From Lucinisca nassula (Eukaryota; Mollusca; Bivalvia; Lucinida; Lucinidae): a stretch of DNA of 64,000 nucleotides. The stretch covers positions 168,938,652 to 169,002,651 of the forward strand of contig OY757012.1 in the NCBI GenBank assembly GCA_963580285.1, read 5' to 3'. Positions 45,950 through 57,061 of the stretch are shown here, in pieces. Made by a program: the position numbers and the translations under genes. Positions within the stretch are counted from its first letter, which is position 1, and every line of letters starts with the position of its first letter. The notes below the pieces were generated by a model, which saw only the letters and a list, made by a program, of their open reading frames with translations, was not told where the DNA came from and searched no databases.

Positions 45950-46619
45950 AACCTTTCTCAAATATGATGAAGATTGGTCATTGTCAGTAATGACAGACGA
46001 ACTATTATTATTCTCATACATCAATTATTTATCTAAATAAACGAAATATGCTTTATGTGAAGCATACAATAAAAGTTGTGAAACAGCAGAGCGTCGTGTC
46101 TGTATGTTCTTTTTCTGGTACGAGTACTTTCAGGTTAAGAAAAGGATATATCAATTCCGAGCTATATTCTCCCTTGATACAATTCTACCCAGCAATGCAA
46201 CTTGATATCCAAAATTATGACGATCGGTGTACCCTGAAAATGTATTTGCTTCCCATTTCTCCCCAAAGACCTTAAAGTATTTTATTAAGCTCCCCTAAAT
46301 CACTAGTAGGTTTTCTTTCCTGTCCAGGGAAAGTCTTTTTCCAAATGAAATGAAATAAATGTTCACAGGGCCATAACTGCAAAAGTAATTAAGCCGGAGG
46401 TATAATTATTGTCTTCTGCACATTTTATAACGGTACTTCAAATTTCTGAAAAGTTTGGTGATAACGGGGAGGAAACGGGAAAATTGCAAAATATACTATA
46501 TATAAAAACGATCGTGATCCTTGCCTTCACTTCTTTTTTGCAACTCAAGTAGCTAATACTTGTTATAGTTATTGTCTTCTGTCCAGCCTTTAATGATGTC
46601 TTACTTTAATACTATATAT
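45950..46619. other. No recognised gene
   Basis: Contains GGGCCATAACTGCAAAAGTA and neighbouring phrases that recur near 48020 (GGGCCATAGTTGCAACAGTA), so part is an old dispersed repeat. Confidence 0.35.
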
Positions 46620-47950
46620 ACTATTGCGCACCACTTGTGGCTGATCTGTTTTTGTTTTGTTATGCGAGAGACTTCATGATGTCCCTTTCTGCTGAAAACC
46701 AGTCTGAAATCATAGCTTTTAGCTCCACTTCTAGATATTTGGATGATTTATTCAATATTGGTAATACCTATTTCGATGGTTTGATCAGTCAAATTTACAC
46801 CCCCACCCCCAGATCAGTTAAATAAAGTAAATTTTGCTGATACCGAGGCCCCGTTTTTGGACTTAATCTATCTATTGTAGATGGGTTTTTTTCTTGCATA
46901 ATTTATGATAAACGCGATGATTTTGATTTTGAGATTGTGAATTTTCCTTTTCTGGATGGTGATGTTCCTCTTGCGCCATCCTATGGCATTAATACTTCGC
47001 AATTAATTCGATTTGCCAGAGTATGTAGTCATGTAACTGACTTCAACACTCGTAATAAATTGTTAACGGCTCAACTTCTTAATCAGTGTTATCGGCACCT
47101 AAACTACGCGAAACCTTTTCAAAATTTTATAAACGTCATTCTGCTTTATTTTCAAAATTCAGTATTGGACTTAAATCTCTTCTGCAACAAGGTCTATCGG
47201 AACCCGAATTTTTTGCTGACATAGTATATAAATTCAGAAAAATATATAACCGCAATGACTTCAGCACCCAATTTCGTAAAATCATTCTTCGATATAAAAA
47301 GATTGGGTACAACATAAATATTATACGACAGACAGCATGCATGGTAATTAACTAGATCACGGTTGACAACTTTGCTTCCCTCATTAATTGCACGCCGGTG
47401 GGTCAGGCCTCTTATTCTATGACGGTTCCAACGTAAAGGCTTACTGAGAATTAGAGCGATCTAATTCAATGCAACGTTGGTTGGTGATACTCTGTCTCTG
47501 GTTGGGCCCATCGGACTGTTTGTTTTCTTTTGCTCCGGCATTTGAGTGGTTTCTTGCTGTCGAGTCCTCGCCGTCGTTCAATCTCTGTGGTTGTTTGATT
47601 TTTAGTGTTCACGGAGATGTTGCACTGATGAGTTAGGAGGCCNNNNNNNNNNNNNNNNNNNNNNNNNNNNNNNNNNNNNNNNNNNNNNNNNNNNNNNNNN
47701 NNNNNNNNNNNNNNNNNNNNNNNNNNNNNNNNNNNNNNNNNNNNNNNNNNNNNNNNNNNNNNNNNNNNNNNNNNNNNNNNNNNNNNNNNNNNNNNNNNNN
47801 NNNNNNNNNNNNNNNNNNNNNNNNNNNNNNNNNNNNNNNNNNACATCAAGGTCTGTTTGTTTCATGTTTGTGATCTTTCCCTTTGTTGTCTCTGATGGGA
47901 GCTGTGGTTTAATTGTATCGATTCCTGATCATTGCCTCCAACTATATTTT
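46620..47950 (+). pseudogene. PLE copy, RT C-terminal half plus 3' UTR, gapped
   Basis: Starts at the codons for CAPLVADLF, includes RYLDDLF and the thumb, with several frameshifts, and reaches VGQA near 47405. The UTR follows to about 47950, interrupted by the N run at 47643-47842. UTR sequence after the gap (GATGGGAGCTGTGGTTTAAT) belongs to subtype 1. Confidence 0.8.
47643..47842. other. Assembly gap (200 N)
   Basis: Exactly 200 undetermined bases inside a PLE 3' UTR, probably where nearly identical copies could not be resolved. The true length may differ. Confidence 0.99.
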
Positions 47951-48591
47951 ACATGTCCATAAAGATTCAAGAAAGCATCTCGCAGGGTTATCAAGTTACG
48001 CCGCTGACACATAAAAGGGCCATAGTTGCAACAGTAATAAAGTCAGAGTTATCATTCTATCTTCCGCACATCGTCTAATAAAGCTCTACCTTTCTTTACA
48101 GATTCATGAAAAAAACCAACGCTGTTTTCAAATTAGAAAGTGGGCATGGTTTAATGACGAAATCATCGTTTTCAGTGTTCAAAGGGCAATAATTCGAAAA
48201 GGTAGTAGCTTAAGTTATTGTTCCTGATCTTGTCTTCAGTACGTAATCTCGTGGTGGCTTTGCACATTCTGCGAAATTTCATGAAACTATCTTAAATGGT
48301 CTCCAAGTTACGAGGCGGACACGATCACGTGTCGTACATACATAGACATACAGACACACATACGGATCGACAGACGGGGCGATAATGTGTCTTCCGACCT
48401 ATCGGAGAAATATAATCATAAATTGATATTCAGTGTTTATTCAAGGCCACTGAAACGAAATTGACATATTTTTATCCATTTCCAAATAATCGGAAGCTAT
48501 TTGATATCTGGGAACCATGATCCCGTACTTGGCTCTGACTGTAGTCTCATATTACGAAATACTGAGAGACAACTGAAGATGATTTGGAAAT
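47951..48591. other. Old dispersed repeat, no gene
   Basis: Shares phrases with 46370-46480 and includes ACATACATAGACATACAGAC-type sequence near 48335. No coding sequence is seen. Confidence 0.35.
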
Positions 48592-49322
48592 GAGCTTAAG
48601 CAGGAGCTTGGTGGTACTAAGGCCTATGAACTTCAGCCTTTAGCTGAAGAGAGAGTTATAGTAGATAAACATATTTGTCATTCAGTCACCAAGTTTGCTG
48701 TGTGTGTTACCGAAGGCCAAGACAAGCTTCCTACGCTATACTGGTTACCAAAACTTCATAAAAGACCTTACAAAGCACGGTTTATTGCAAATTCTAGCTC
48801 TTGCACTACCACTGAACTTTCTAAATTATTAACATCCTGTCTTACTGCTATTAAAACGCATGTGATTAAAAATTGTGATAAAGTCTTTGAAAGATCAGGA
48901 AGAAATTTGTTTTGGTCTATAAAATATTCGAATGACGTTTTTACTTCTACTTTTTAAATATATTGAAAATCTAGACATTTCGTGCTTCAAGTCTGTCTAC
49001 TTATGATTTTTCCACTCCTTTACACTACACTTCCTCATAATCTTATAAAGAAAAGCTTAATGATTTAATTGAATGGGCTTTTCACAGAGAAGATTCTCTC
49101 TATCTTGCATGTAATGTCAGAAATGCATTTTTCACTTCTAAAGAGCATAAGAATTATACACTTTGGTAATGTCAGAAAGTGTGTGATGCCCTCACCTTTC
49201 TACTTGACATATTTATATTAGATTCGGTACTCAGTTATTTAGACAAAATTGTTGGCATTCCGATGGGTACGAATTGCGCACCTCTTGTGGCTGATCTATT
49301 CTTGTATTGTTATGAATGAGAC

Positions 49323-49650
49323 CATCAACCATAGTGCAGTTTATATTTTACTTTTGGTCCTTTGAGATCAGCGTGAATATTCTGAGAAATCGGAAATAAA
49401 TTATTGGTTTAGACTCATATTCTAGACTGGTTTTTTATTATTTGGACCCCCATTTTGATTTATATCAGTCTTTGACTCGACTGCCTATTCGAAATTCGCA
49501 AAATTGCAGTATGTTTCCTCTGGCTTTCTTTGCCGGATCATTACAGGGTCACTGATGAGGCTTTATTAGCCGAAACTACGTAGTATGACCCATCTTCTTT
49601 CTTATGAATGTTTTTCATTGCTCTTAAAGGAACGCATTTTTGATTTTTTA
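49323..49650 (+). mobile_element. 328-bp insertion carrying a hammerhead ribozyme
   Basis: Separates GAATGAGAC from TTCATGTTGTCGC, which are adjacent in the copy at 50226. The inserted sequence has no match to the rest of the window and no open frame. No clear target duplication. Since hammerhead ribozymes are established in PLE terminal repeats, it may be a terminal fragment of another PLE family. That identity is inference. Confidence 0.6.
49546..49591 (+). ncRNA. Minimal type I hammerhead ribozyme motif
   Basis: All parts are present in order. Stem I is GGGTCA (49546-49551) pairing TGACCC (49586-49591). The core CTGATGA is at 49552-49558. Stem II GGCT/AGCC has a TTATT loop (49559-49571). 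GAAA is at 49572-49575. A short palindromic stem III, CTACGTAG, is at 49576-49583. TA at 49584-49585 gives a predicted cleavage after A49585. Weak stem III with almost no loop is typical of retroelement hammerheads, which may act as dimers. Confidence 0.85.
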
Positions 49651-50225
49651 TTCATGTTGTCGCTTTCCATTGATAACCAATCTGAAATTATTGAAGCTTT
49701 TAGCTCCACTTCTAGATATTTAGATGATTTATTAAATATTGATAATGCCTATTTCGATGGTTTGATCAGTCAGATTTACCCCCAATAACTTCAGTTAAAT
49801 TAAGCAAATTCTTCTGATACCGAGGCCCCGTTTTTTATTTACATCTATCCTATGTAGATGGGTTTGTTTCGTGCAAAATTTATGATAAACGCGATGACTT
49901 TGATTTTGAGATTGTAAAATTTTCCATTTTTGGATGGTGATGTTCCTCTTGCGCCATCCTATGGCGTTTATATTTCGCAATTAATTCGATTTGCTCGAGT
50001 GTATAGTCATGTAACTGACTTCAACACTCGTAATAAATTATTAACGGCTTAACTTCTTAATCAGGGTTATCGGTACCATAAACTACGCAAAGCCTTTAAA
50101 AAATTTATAGACGCCATTCTGATTTAATTTCAAAATTCAATATTGGACTTAAATCTCTTCTGCAACAAGGTCTGTCGGAACCCGAATTTTATGGTGACTT
50201 AGTTTATAAATTCAGAAAAATATAT

Positions 50226-51680
50226 TAAAGTTATTTAGACAAATTGTTGGCATTCCTATGGGAACGAATTGCGCACCTCTTGTGGCTGATCTATTCTTGT
50301 ATTGTTATGAAGAGACTTCATGTTGTCGCTTTCCATTGATAATCAATCTGAAATTATTGAAGCTTTTAGCTCCACTTCTAGATAATTAGATAATTTATTT
50401 AATATTGATAATACCTATTTCGATGGTTTGATCAGTCCAGATTTACCCTCAAGAACTTCAGTTAAATTTAGCAATTCTTCTGATACCGAGGCCCCGTTTT
50501 TTTTTATTTACATCTATCTATTGTAGATGGGTTTGTTTCGTGCAAAATATATGATAAAACGCGATGACTTTGATTTTGGGATTGTATATTTTCCTTTTTT
50601 GGATGGTGATGTTCCTCGTGCGCCATCCTATGGCGTTTATATTTCGCAATTAATTCGATTTGCTCGAGTGTGTAGTCATGTAACTGACTTCAACACTCGT
50701 AATAAATTATTAACGGCTAAACTTCTTAATCAGGGTTATCGGTACCATAAACTACGCAAAGCCTTTTCATAATTTTATAGACGCCATTCTCATTTTATTT
50801 CAAATTAAATATTGGACTTAAATCTCTTCTGCAACAAGGTCTATCGGAACCCGAATTTTATGGTGACTTAGTATATAAATTCAGAAAAATATATAACCGC
50901 AATGACTTTAGCACCCAATTTCGTAAAATCGTTCTCTCGATATAAAAAGATTGGGTACAACATGGATATTATACGACAGACTGCATGCATGGTAGTCAAC
51001 CCAATGACGGTTGGCAACTTTGCTTCCCTCTGAAATTGCACGCCGGTGGGTCAGGCCTCAGATTCTATGACGGTTCCAACGTAAAGGCTTATTGACAATT
51101 AGAGAGATCTAATTCAAGGTAATGTGGTTGGTGCCTGATGCTCTGTTTCTGGTCGAGCCCATCGGAGTCTAACTGTTGGTTTTCTTTTGCTCCAGCATTT
51201 CAGTGGTTTCTTGCTGTCCGAGTCCTCACCGTTGTCTCAACCTCTGTGGTTCTTTGATTATTTGTGTTCACGAGATGTTGCACTGATGAGTTAGGAGGCC
51301 TTCAGTGCGGACTGAACAAATTATTTGTTTAAATCGCGACGGAAGTAAGGGCGAGGATTGTGGCCACGTAAAATCGATTTAAGCCCCCCCCCCCCCCAGT
51401 GGAAATCTGTCCACTGACCGTTCCTAGGCGGTTCTTCTGTGGCGATTCATTTGTGTTGTTTTTTGTTACTTACTGTGTGTATCACTTGTGTCTTTTTATT
51501 TTGGATGGCCATATGGCCATTTTGTGGTAAAGTAACTGTCCTTAAGGCCTTCCTTTGTTTAGGTTTCCATTATGGTCTGGTCGCTGAATGTTTGTGTTTC
51601 TTTCCCTTTGGTGTCTTTGATGGGTGGAGTAAGTTAATTGTATCGATTCCTGATCTTTGTTTTACTTCTACTTAAAGTAG
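50226..51680 (+). pseudogene. PLE copy, RT from motif B-like region plus 3' UTR
   Basis: Starts abruptly with codons for LFRQIVGIPMGTN directly after the previous copy, giving a head-to-tail arrangement. Includes a damaged catalytic region (DD codons altered near 50387) and a longer open stretch at 50527-50772, then the thumb and a subtype-2 UTR with a poly-C tract near 51390, ending TTTTACTTCTACTT. Confidence 0.85.
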
Positions 51681-51929
51681 AGGGATAATTTGTTTAAAAA
51701 TGATAACAACTGTTCAGAACGAAAAAGCATTGTTATTGGCTACAAACTTTTAAGAAAAAGTCACTGAGGAAAGGCCACAATCCAAGAACGCAACCGTCTC
51801 AAATCACCTATAGAAAGTGACACGGATGTACACACAAAAACAGATGAAACATGAACCAACGGCACAAAGCCAAATAACAGTTAAGATAGTGCAAGAGAAC
51901 GACCGCCATGGGTCGGTCAGTAGTAAAAC

Positions 51930-52456
51930 TACTACGGGCCCATCGGAGTCTAACTGTTAGTTTTCTTTTGCTCCAGCATTTCAGTGGTTTCTTGCTGTCG
52001 AGTCCTCACCGTTGTCTCACCTCTGTGGTTCTTTGATTATTTGTGGTCACCGAGATGTTGCACTGATGAGTTAGGAGGTCTTCATGCGGATTGAATAAAT
52101 TATTTTCTCTAAATCGCGACGGAAGTAAGGGCGAGGATTGTGGCCACGTAAAATCGATTTAAGTCCCCCCCCCCCACACACACACAGTGGAATCTTTCCA
52201 CTGACCGTTCCAAGGCGGTTCTTCTGTGGCGATTTATTTATGTTGTTGTTTGTTACTTAATGTGTGTATCACTTGTGTCTTTTTATTTTGGATGGCCATG
52301 TGGCCGTTTTGTGGGAAAGTAACTGTTCTTATGGCTTTCCTTTGTTTAGGTTTCCATTATGGTCTGGTCACTTCATGTTTGTGTTTCTTTCCCCTTGGTG
52401 TCTTTGATGGGTGGAGTAAGTTAATTGTATCGATTCCTGATCTTTGTTTTACTTCA
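51930..52456 (+). mobile_element. PLE 3' UTR, subtype 2
   Basis: UTR-only copy from GGGCCCATCGGAGTCTAAC to CTTTGTTTTACTTC. Contains the conserved CGACGGAAGTAAGGGCGAGG block, a C tract with CA repeats, and the CAGTGGAATCTTTCCACTG hairpin. Confidence 0.8.
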
Positions 52457-52489
52457 AATTTTTATGAAATTTCCACCCTCGCCCTCAGT

Positions 52490-52862
52490 TCCAGGAGAGA
52501 AGTGAAAACAATGATCAGGAATCGATACAATTAACCCACAGCTCCCATCATGGGCGCCAAAGGGAAAGAAACACAAACATGAAACAATAGACCCTAATGG
52601 ATACATCAATAGCGGAAAGTCATAGGGACAGTTACTTTCCCACAAAATGGCCAATTGGCTATCCAAAACAAAATAATATAAGCGAAACAAACACTCAAAG
52701 ACAAACTATAACAAAAATAAACCGCGACAGTAGAACTGCCTTGGAACGATCAGTGAAACGAATTCCACTTGGGGGCGCTTAAATCGATTTTACGTGGCCA
52801 CAATCCTCGCCCTTACTTCCGTCGCGATTTAGACATTTGTTCATTCCCGTAACATATCCGTG

Positions 52863-52942
<80 letters not shown>

Positions 52943-53470
52943 AAAAAAACTTCACACACAGAGATGAAACAACGACGAGGACTCGACAGCAAGAAACCAC
53001 TGAAATGTTGGAGCAAAAGAAAACCAACAGTCAGACTCCGATGGGCCCGACCAGAGACAGAGCATCAGGCACCAGATTCTTTCTAATTCTCAATAAGCCT
53101 TTACGCTGAAATCATCATAGAACCAACCCACCGGCGTACAATTAAAGAGGGAAGCAAAGTTGTCAACCGTGATTTGGGTAACTACCGTGCATGCAGTCTG
53201 TCGAATAACATAATTTTGAAATTAAACCAGAATGATGTCTACAAAATTTTGAAAAAGCTTTGCGTAGTTTATAGTACCGATAACCCTGATTAAGAAGTTT
53301 AGCAGTTAACAATTTCTTACGAGTGTTAAAGTCAGTACATGACTACACACTGGCAAATCGAATAAATTGCGACATAGAAACGCCATAGGATGGCGCAAGA
53401 GGACCATCATCACCCAAATAAATGGAAAATTTGCAAACTCAAAATCAAAATCACCGCGTTCATCAGTACA
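52490..53470 (-). pseudogene. PLE copy on minus strand: RT C-terminus plus 3' UTR
   Basis: From 53470 downward it encodes parts of FDFE, PFLDG-like and the thumb up to the FNCTPVG region near 53140, with frameshifts. A subtype-1 UTR follows down to about 52490. A (CA)n tract has expanded inside the UTR at 52865-52941. Confidence 0.8.
52865..52941. repeat. (CA)n microsatellite in a PLE 3' UTR
   Basis: CA run of about 75 bp, located where the UTR of other copies reads GTGAACACAAAAA. Confidence 0.95.
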
Positions 53471-53892
53471 GTATCAACAAAATAACAATAACAAACTGAT
53501 CCGCATGGATGCTTTCTAGCCCAAAACTAAATAAGGCATAACTGATCTGTTACCGGCTACTTAACTGTAACCACTATCCGGAAAAATTACTAAGTCCTTT
53601 TTTATACCTCGGGAAAAGTGATGTTGCAGCAACCTTGATATTCACAGATCTTTTAATTGTGTGTTTTACGGCCTTGTCAACACTGATAAAATCACGACAA
53701 GCTGATCGATTAGTTTAGCCTCGCCTTTACCGACCAAGATAAGTCATTTCAAGCAGTGAGTCAGAACACAGCGCATTCCTTTACCAATATCTGAAAATGG
53801 GTTTTCTCGCGTCAATAGCCGTCGAAAATGTTGAAGGAATATTTTTTTTTTATTTTATCGATGTGAAAACTCTGGCTCATCACTCACAAACT
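53471..53892. other. No recognised feature
   Basis: AT-rich intronic sequence. Contains TGTGTTTTACGGCCTTGTCA, a phrase like the tail side of SINE-B, so a SINE relic is possible near 53660. Confidence 0.35.
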
Positions 53893-54305
53893 GCATGAAA
53901 AATAGAAGTAGATGCAATGATCAGGAATCGATACAATTAACTCACCGCTCCCGTCACAGACACCAAAGGGAAAGAAACACAAACATGAAACAACAGACCC
54001 CCAACGGAAACACCAACAGCGCAAAGCCAAAAGGACAGTTACTTTCTCACAAAATGGCCAAAACCAAAAAGGCTATCCAAAATAAAACAACATAAGCACA
54101 CAAACACACATAGACAAACCATTACAAAAATAAATCGCGACAGAAGAACCGCCTTGGAACGGTCAGCGGAAACGAATTCCACTGGGGGGCTTAAATCGAT
54201 TACGTGGCCACAATCCTGGCCCTTACTTCCGTCGCGATTAAGACAAATATTTTGTTCAGTCCGCATGTAGGCCTCCTAACTCATCAGTGCAACATCTCCG
54301 TGAAG
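53893..54305 (-). mobile_element. PLE 3' UTR, subtype 1
   Basis: Complement of the UTR from GGAGATGTTGCACTGATGAG (54300) to GATCATTGCATCTACTTC (about 53900), with the CGACGGAAGTAAGGGC block. Confidence 0.75.
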
Positions 54306-54621
54306 TCCGAAGGGCTAAACACTGGCGAATCACTCATAATCTGCATGTAGCTCAAAGGGATTTATGTTAAGTTTGTGAATGATTCGCCGGAGTTAACAGA
54401 TCGATAAAATCCACAAAAAATGTCAATTCATGTCTTGTATTACATGTTTGTCATGGAAATGTTTAAATATTAGGAATTGTTTAGAAATCGTAGGGAATGA
54501 ACTTAACATGCACACGCCGGAATGATTGTTAAATTAGAAGCTGTCATCTTTGAAAGAAAACAAAAACGTGCAGTCTTTAAATTAAGTTTATTTGTCTTCT
54601 AACATTTACTTTATCTTTTAA

Positions 54622-54825
54622 CCCTTATCATGCTGTTCACAACTACCCCTATCTTTGCAAACAGTGTAGATCCAGATCAGATGGCTTCTGAGAAGCCATC
54701 TGATCAGGATCTACACTGTTTGACATTCAATTTATGAATTTGTAGGAATAAATTACATCAAGTAATCTGATTGGTTCAAAGTCAGAAATGGGCGTGGCTA
54801 AACTGAATATTCAGCAAGAGAAGGG
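54622..54825 (+). mobile_element. piggyBac-like hairpin MITE with TTAA target
   Basis: TTAA at 54618-54621 and 54826-54829 flanks a 204-bp element with ends CCCTTATCATGCTG and CAGCAAGAGAAGGG. The hairpin arms AACAGTGTAGATCCAGATCA and their mirror meet at GGCTTCTGAGAAGCC. TTAA duplication and CCCTT ends are the piggyBac signature. No transposase gene. Confidence 0.8.
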
Positions 54826-54975
54826 TTAATAGAATGCTGCTGACTTAACTCCATATGACGTAATGCGCGGACTTTAAACGTGCTCTTTGACGTCTCGTTA
54901 TATTACCACCTGTCGTCATTTGTAATAGTCCTGAGAGTCTTGCACATGGAATTTATCGAAGTATAAAACTTTTAA

Positions 54976-55180
54976 CCCTTATCTTGCTGAATATTCATTT
55001 AAGCCACACCCATTTCTGTCTATCAACCAATCAAATTACTTGATGTAATTTATTGCTACAAATTCATAAACTGAATGCCAAACAGTGTAGATCCTGATCA
55101 GATGGCTTCTTCAGAAGCCATCTGATCTGGATCTACACTGTTTCCAAAGATAGGGGTTGTCGTGAACAGCAAGATAGGGA
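54976..55180 (-). mobile_element. piggyBac-like hairpin MITE, inverted copy
   Basis: Same element in opposite orientation, 150 bp from the previous copy, flanked by TTAA (54972-54975 and 55181-55184). Left end CCCTTATCTTGCTG, right end AACAGCAAGATAGGGA. Confidence 0.8.
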
Positions 55181-55375
55181 TTAATTGAATAAGTCAAATT
55201 GCTCGAAATGTAAGCAATGATGGAACATTGGAATTACAGCATGATCAATATCAGCATGAAAGAATATTGTCAGATCCAGCAGGTATCGAATCCGTTGCCG
55301 TCTGGGACGCGTATGGGTGTGGTAAAACTGAATAAGCCAATGGGGATAGGGGAAACCCTTTAATCACCCCTTCCT

Positions 55376-55675
55376 TGCCGACCTCGGGAGCTCAGTCGGA
55401 TGCGCGTCTGACTGGTGATTGGGAGGTCGCGGTTAGGATGCCTGCCGGAGTCGGCAACATCCTTTCGATAAGATTGGCCTTGAAATATTTATGGGGGTCA
55501 TTTCACCTGTCTGCTGATTTCGGAAGGACAGTTGCTACAGTTGTCAGTTTTCTAGCGAAAGATAAACCGCTTATTTACGTGCATAAGCCTGCGAAAGGAG
55601 TCTGGCTTGGTAAGCTGACCATCTCGATATGGCCGCAATAATAGACTAGGTCGTTAAATAAATAATAATAATAAT
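55376..55675 (+). mobile_element. tRNA-headed SINE with AAT tail
   Basis: Head: GGAGCTCAGTCGGATGCGCG (box A-like) and GGGAGGTCGCGGTTAGGATG (eroded box B). The body ends at GACTAGGTCGTTAAATAAAT and a run of AAT units to about 55679. The head is related to the tRNA-like piece at 12150-12215. Confidence 0.7.
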
Positions 55676-55951
55676 AATGATAAAAAAACAATTGATCACT
55701 CTTTACATATCACTATTGGGATTATTAATTACGAAATGTGTCTGTGACAAGGACCCCAGTTTTCAAATGGCTACAGACTCTCCTAACATTGCCCGGAACC
55801 AACGTTCCACTAGACGTTTACTAAGTATGGTTATGATTATTCCCGGCTATACGTGGCAATGGGCAATTCTGAAGAAACCGATTAAAAGGATAGAATTCGC
55901 CAAAGTTTACGACCTGAAAAATCTTTGAAACGGAAACGAAGAAAATTGTAC

Positions 55952-57057
55952 CTGTATTTACGTCTTGGTCTTCCAACTTCCACTTCTATTGAATATATGT
56001 TTTCATAGAACGCACAAGCTGTCTCAATGAATGAATCGAATGTTCTCCAGCGTTTAGTCTCATTACATTTCGTGACAATTGGGGGGCAAACCGTAGCTGC
56101 TGCTCCTGTCGATTTATCGAGTGTGTACTTGAGGTTACAACTTTGCGCTTTCAAAGCAAACTGTAGAAATTCTGTCTCTGTGCTGTAATTATGCGCTTCT
56201 CTCTCATCGCATGACAATGATGGCTCCCAAGCTATAAGGTTTTCAATCGCAACATTATGGCACAAAGCACAAGGTGAGTTTATGTAAGTGATGTTGGTTT
56301 TCTTATCTGTCACTGGCAGAGTGTTAGCAAATGTCGGATACACCCCGTCACTCTGACAAAGGTTAGTTTCCTCGATAGTGCCGTGAATTGTTCTTGGACA
56401 TCTATATATTGCTCTATAAGTAATTTGGTCGCTAAAAAGATCTTCTGTAGGTGGCTTCATATACATTGGGAAACAATCGTGAATATCAGTTTGCAATTCG
56501 CCAAAAGAATAAAAATCTAAGGCATCTGGACATAAGTCTGTAAATGACTCGTTACCCGTACATGAACACGGACCACAAGAAGAAACGTTTCCATAAGGCA
56601 AGGGCAAGCCAAATGCAAATGTACATAGCTCTGAGTAAGGGCAGTATCTTAGGTGCTCTTTTACAACGGACCGTTTTGCTTCATTAATGATGTTATTCAA
56701 AAACTTAGTTGTTTCTCTCTTTTGAAGAAGGTTATCCACCTCTTGAAATGTTATGCTCTCATTTGCAGAATCCCTGACACTAATTTCAGGATCCCATTTA
56801 GCACTCTTTGTAGTAGGTGTAAAATTCAATTCATTGGGATCTGAAGCATTATACGATTTCAAAAGCTGTGGCTCTCTCTCAGTGGAAAGAATGCCAATTG
56901 TTATTGTAGTCGCAATAATCGTTTGGTTTTCTTTATTTATGCTATCCATTTCATCTCCTGTTTCAATTCCTGATACTTCAGATGACCTTTTACTTATTGT
57001 ATACGTAGGAACGAGCACCACGTTCAATACAATACTCGTTATAAACATACAGTTCAT
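55952..57057 (-). CDS. GPCR N-terminal cysteine-rich exon
   Basis: The frame opens with Met at 57057 and runs 368 codons to a strong splice donor, ACAG|GTACAA, ending the exon at 55952 in phase 2 (the frame would run on to 55882). The first 20 residues are hydrophobic enough for a signal peptide. Residues about 137-176 form a cysteine cluster (CPYSELC, CGPCSC, CPD), and a second (CALCHNVAIENLIAW and later C residues) sits at 250-345. N-glycosylation sites are frequent. Upstream, two TTAG acceptor-like sites lie just before the Met, so a 5' UTR intron is likely. The CALC/N...W pattern resembles the ectodomain of bivalve adhesion-like GPCRs, so I assign it to the same gene as the exon at 30551-32182. 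The phases do not match directly, so at least one middle exon is missing or unseen. Confidence 0.65.
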
Positions 57058-57061
57058 GTCT

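Larger units (their letters stand above)
48592..50225 (+). pseudogene. PLE reverse transcriptase copy with an inserted element
   Basis: Begins at codons for ELGGTKAYELQPL and reads PTLYWLPKLHKRPYKARFI and the palm up to LVADLFLYCYE. It is then interrupted (49323-49650) and resumes with LSLSIDNQSEIIEAF and RYLDDLLNIDN, ending at KFRKIY where the next copy starts. Several small indels and stops. The TAA at the position of 21610 is not present here, so that stop is private to the 21-kb copy. Confidence 0.85.
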
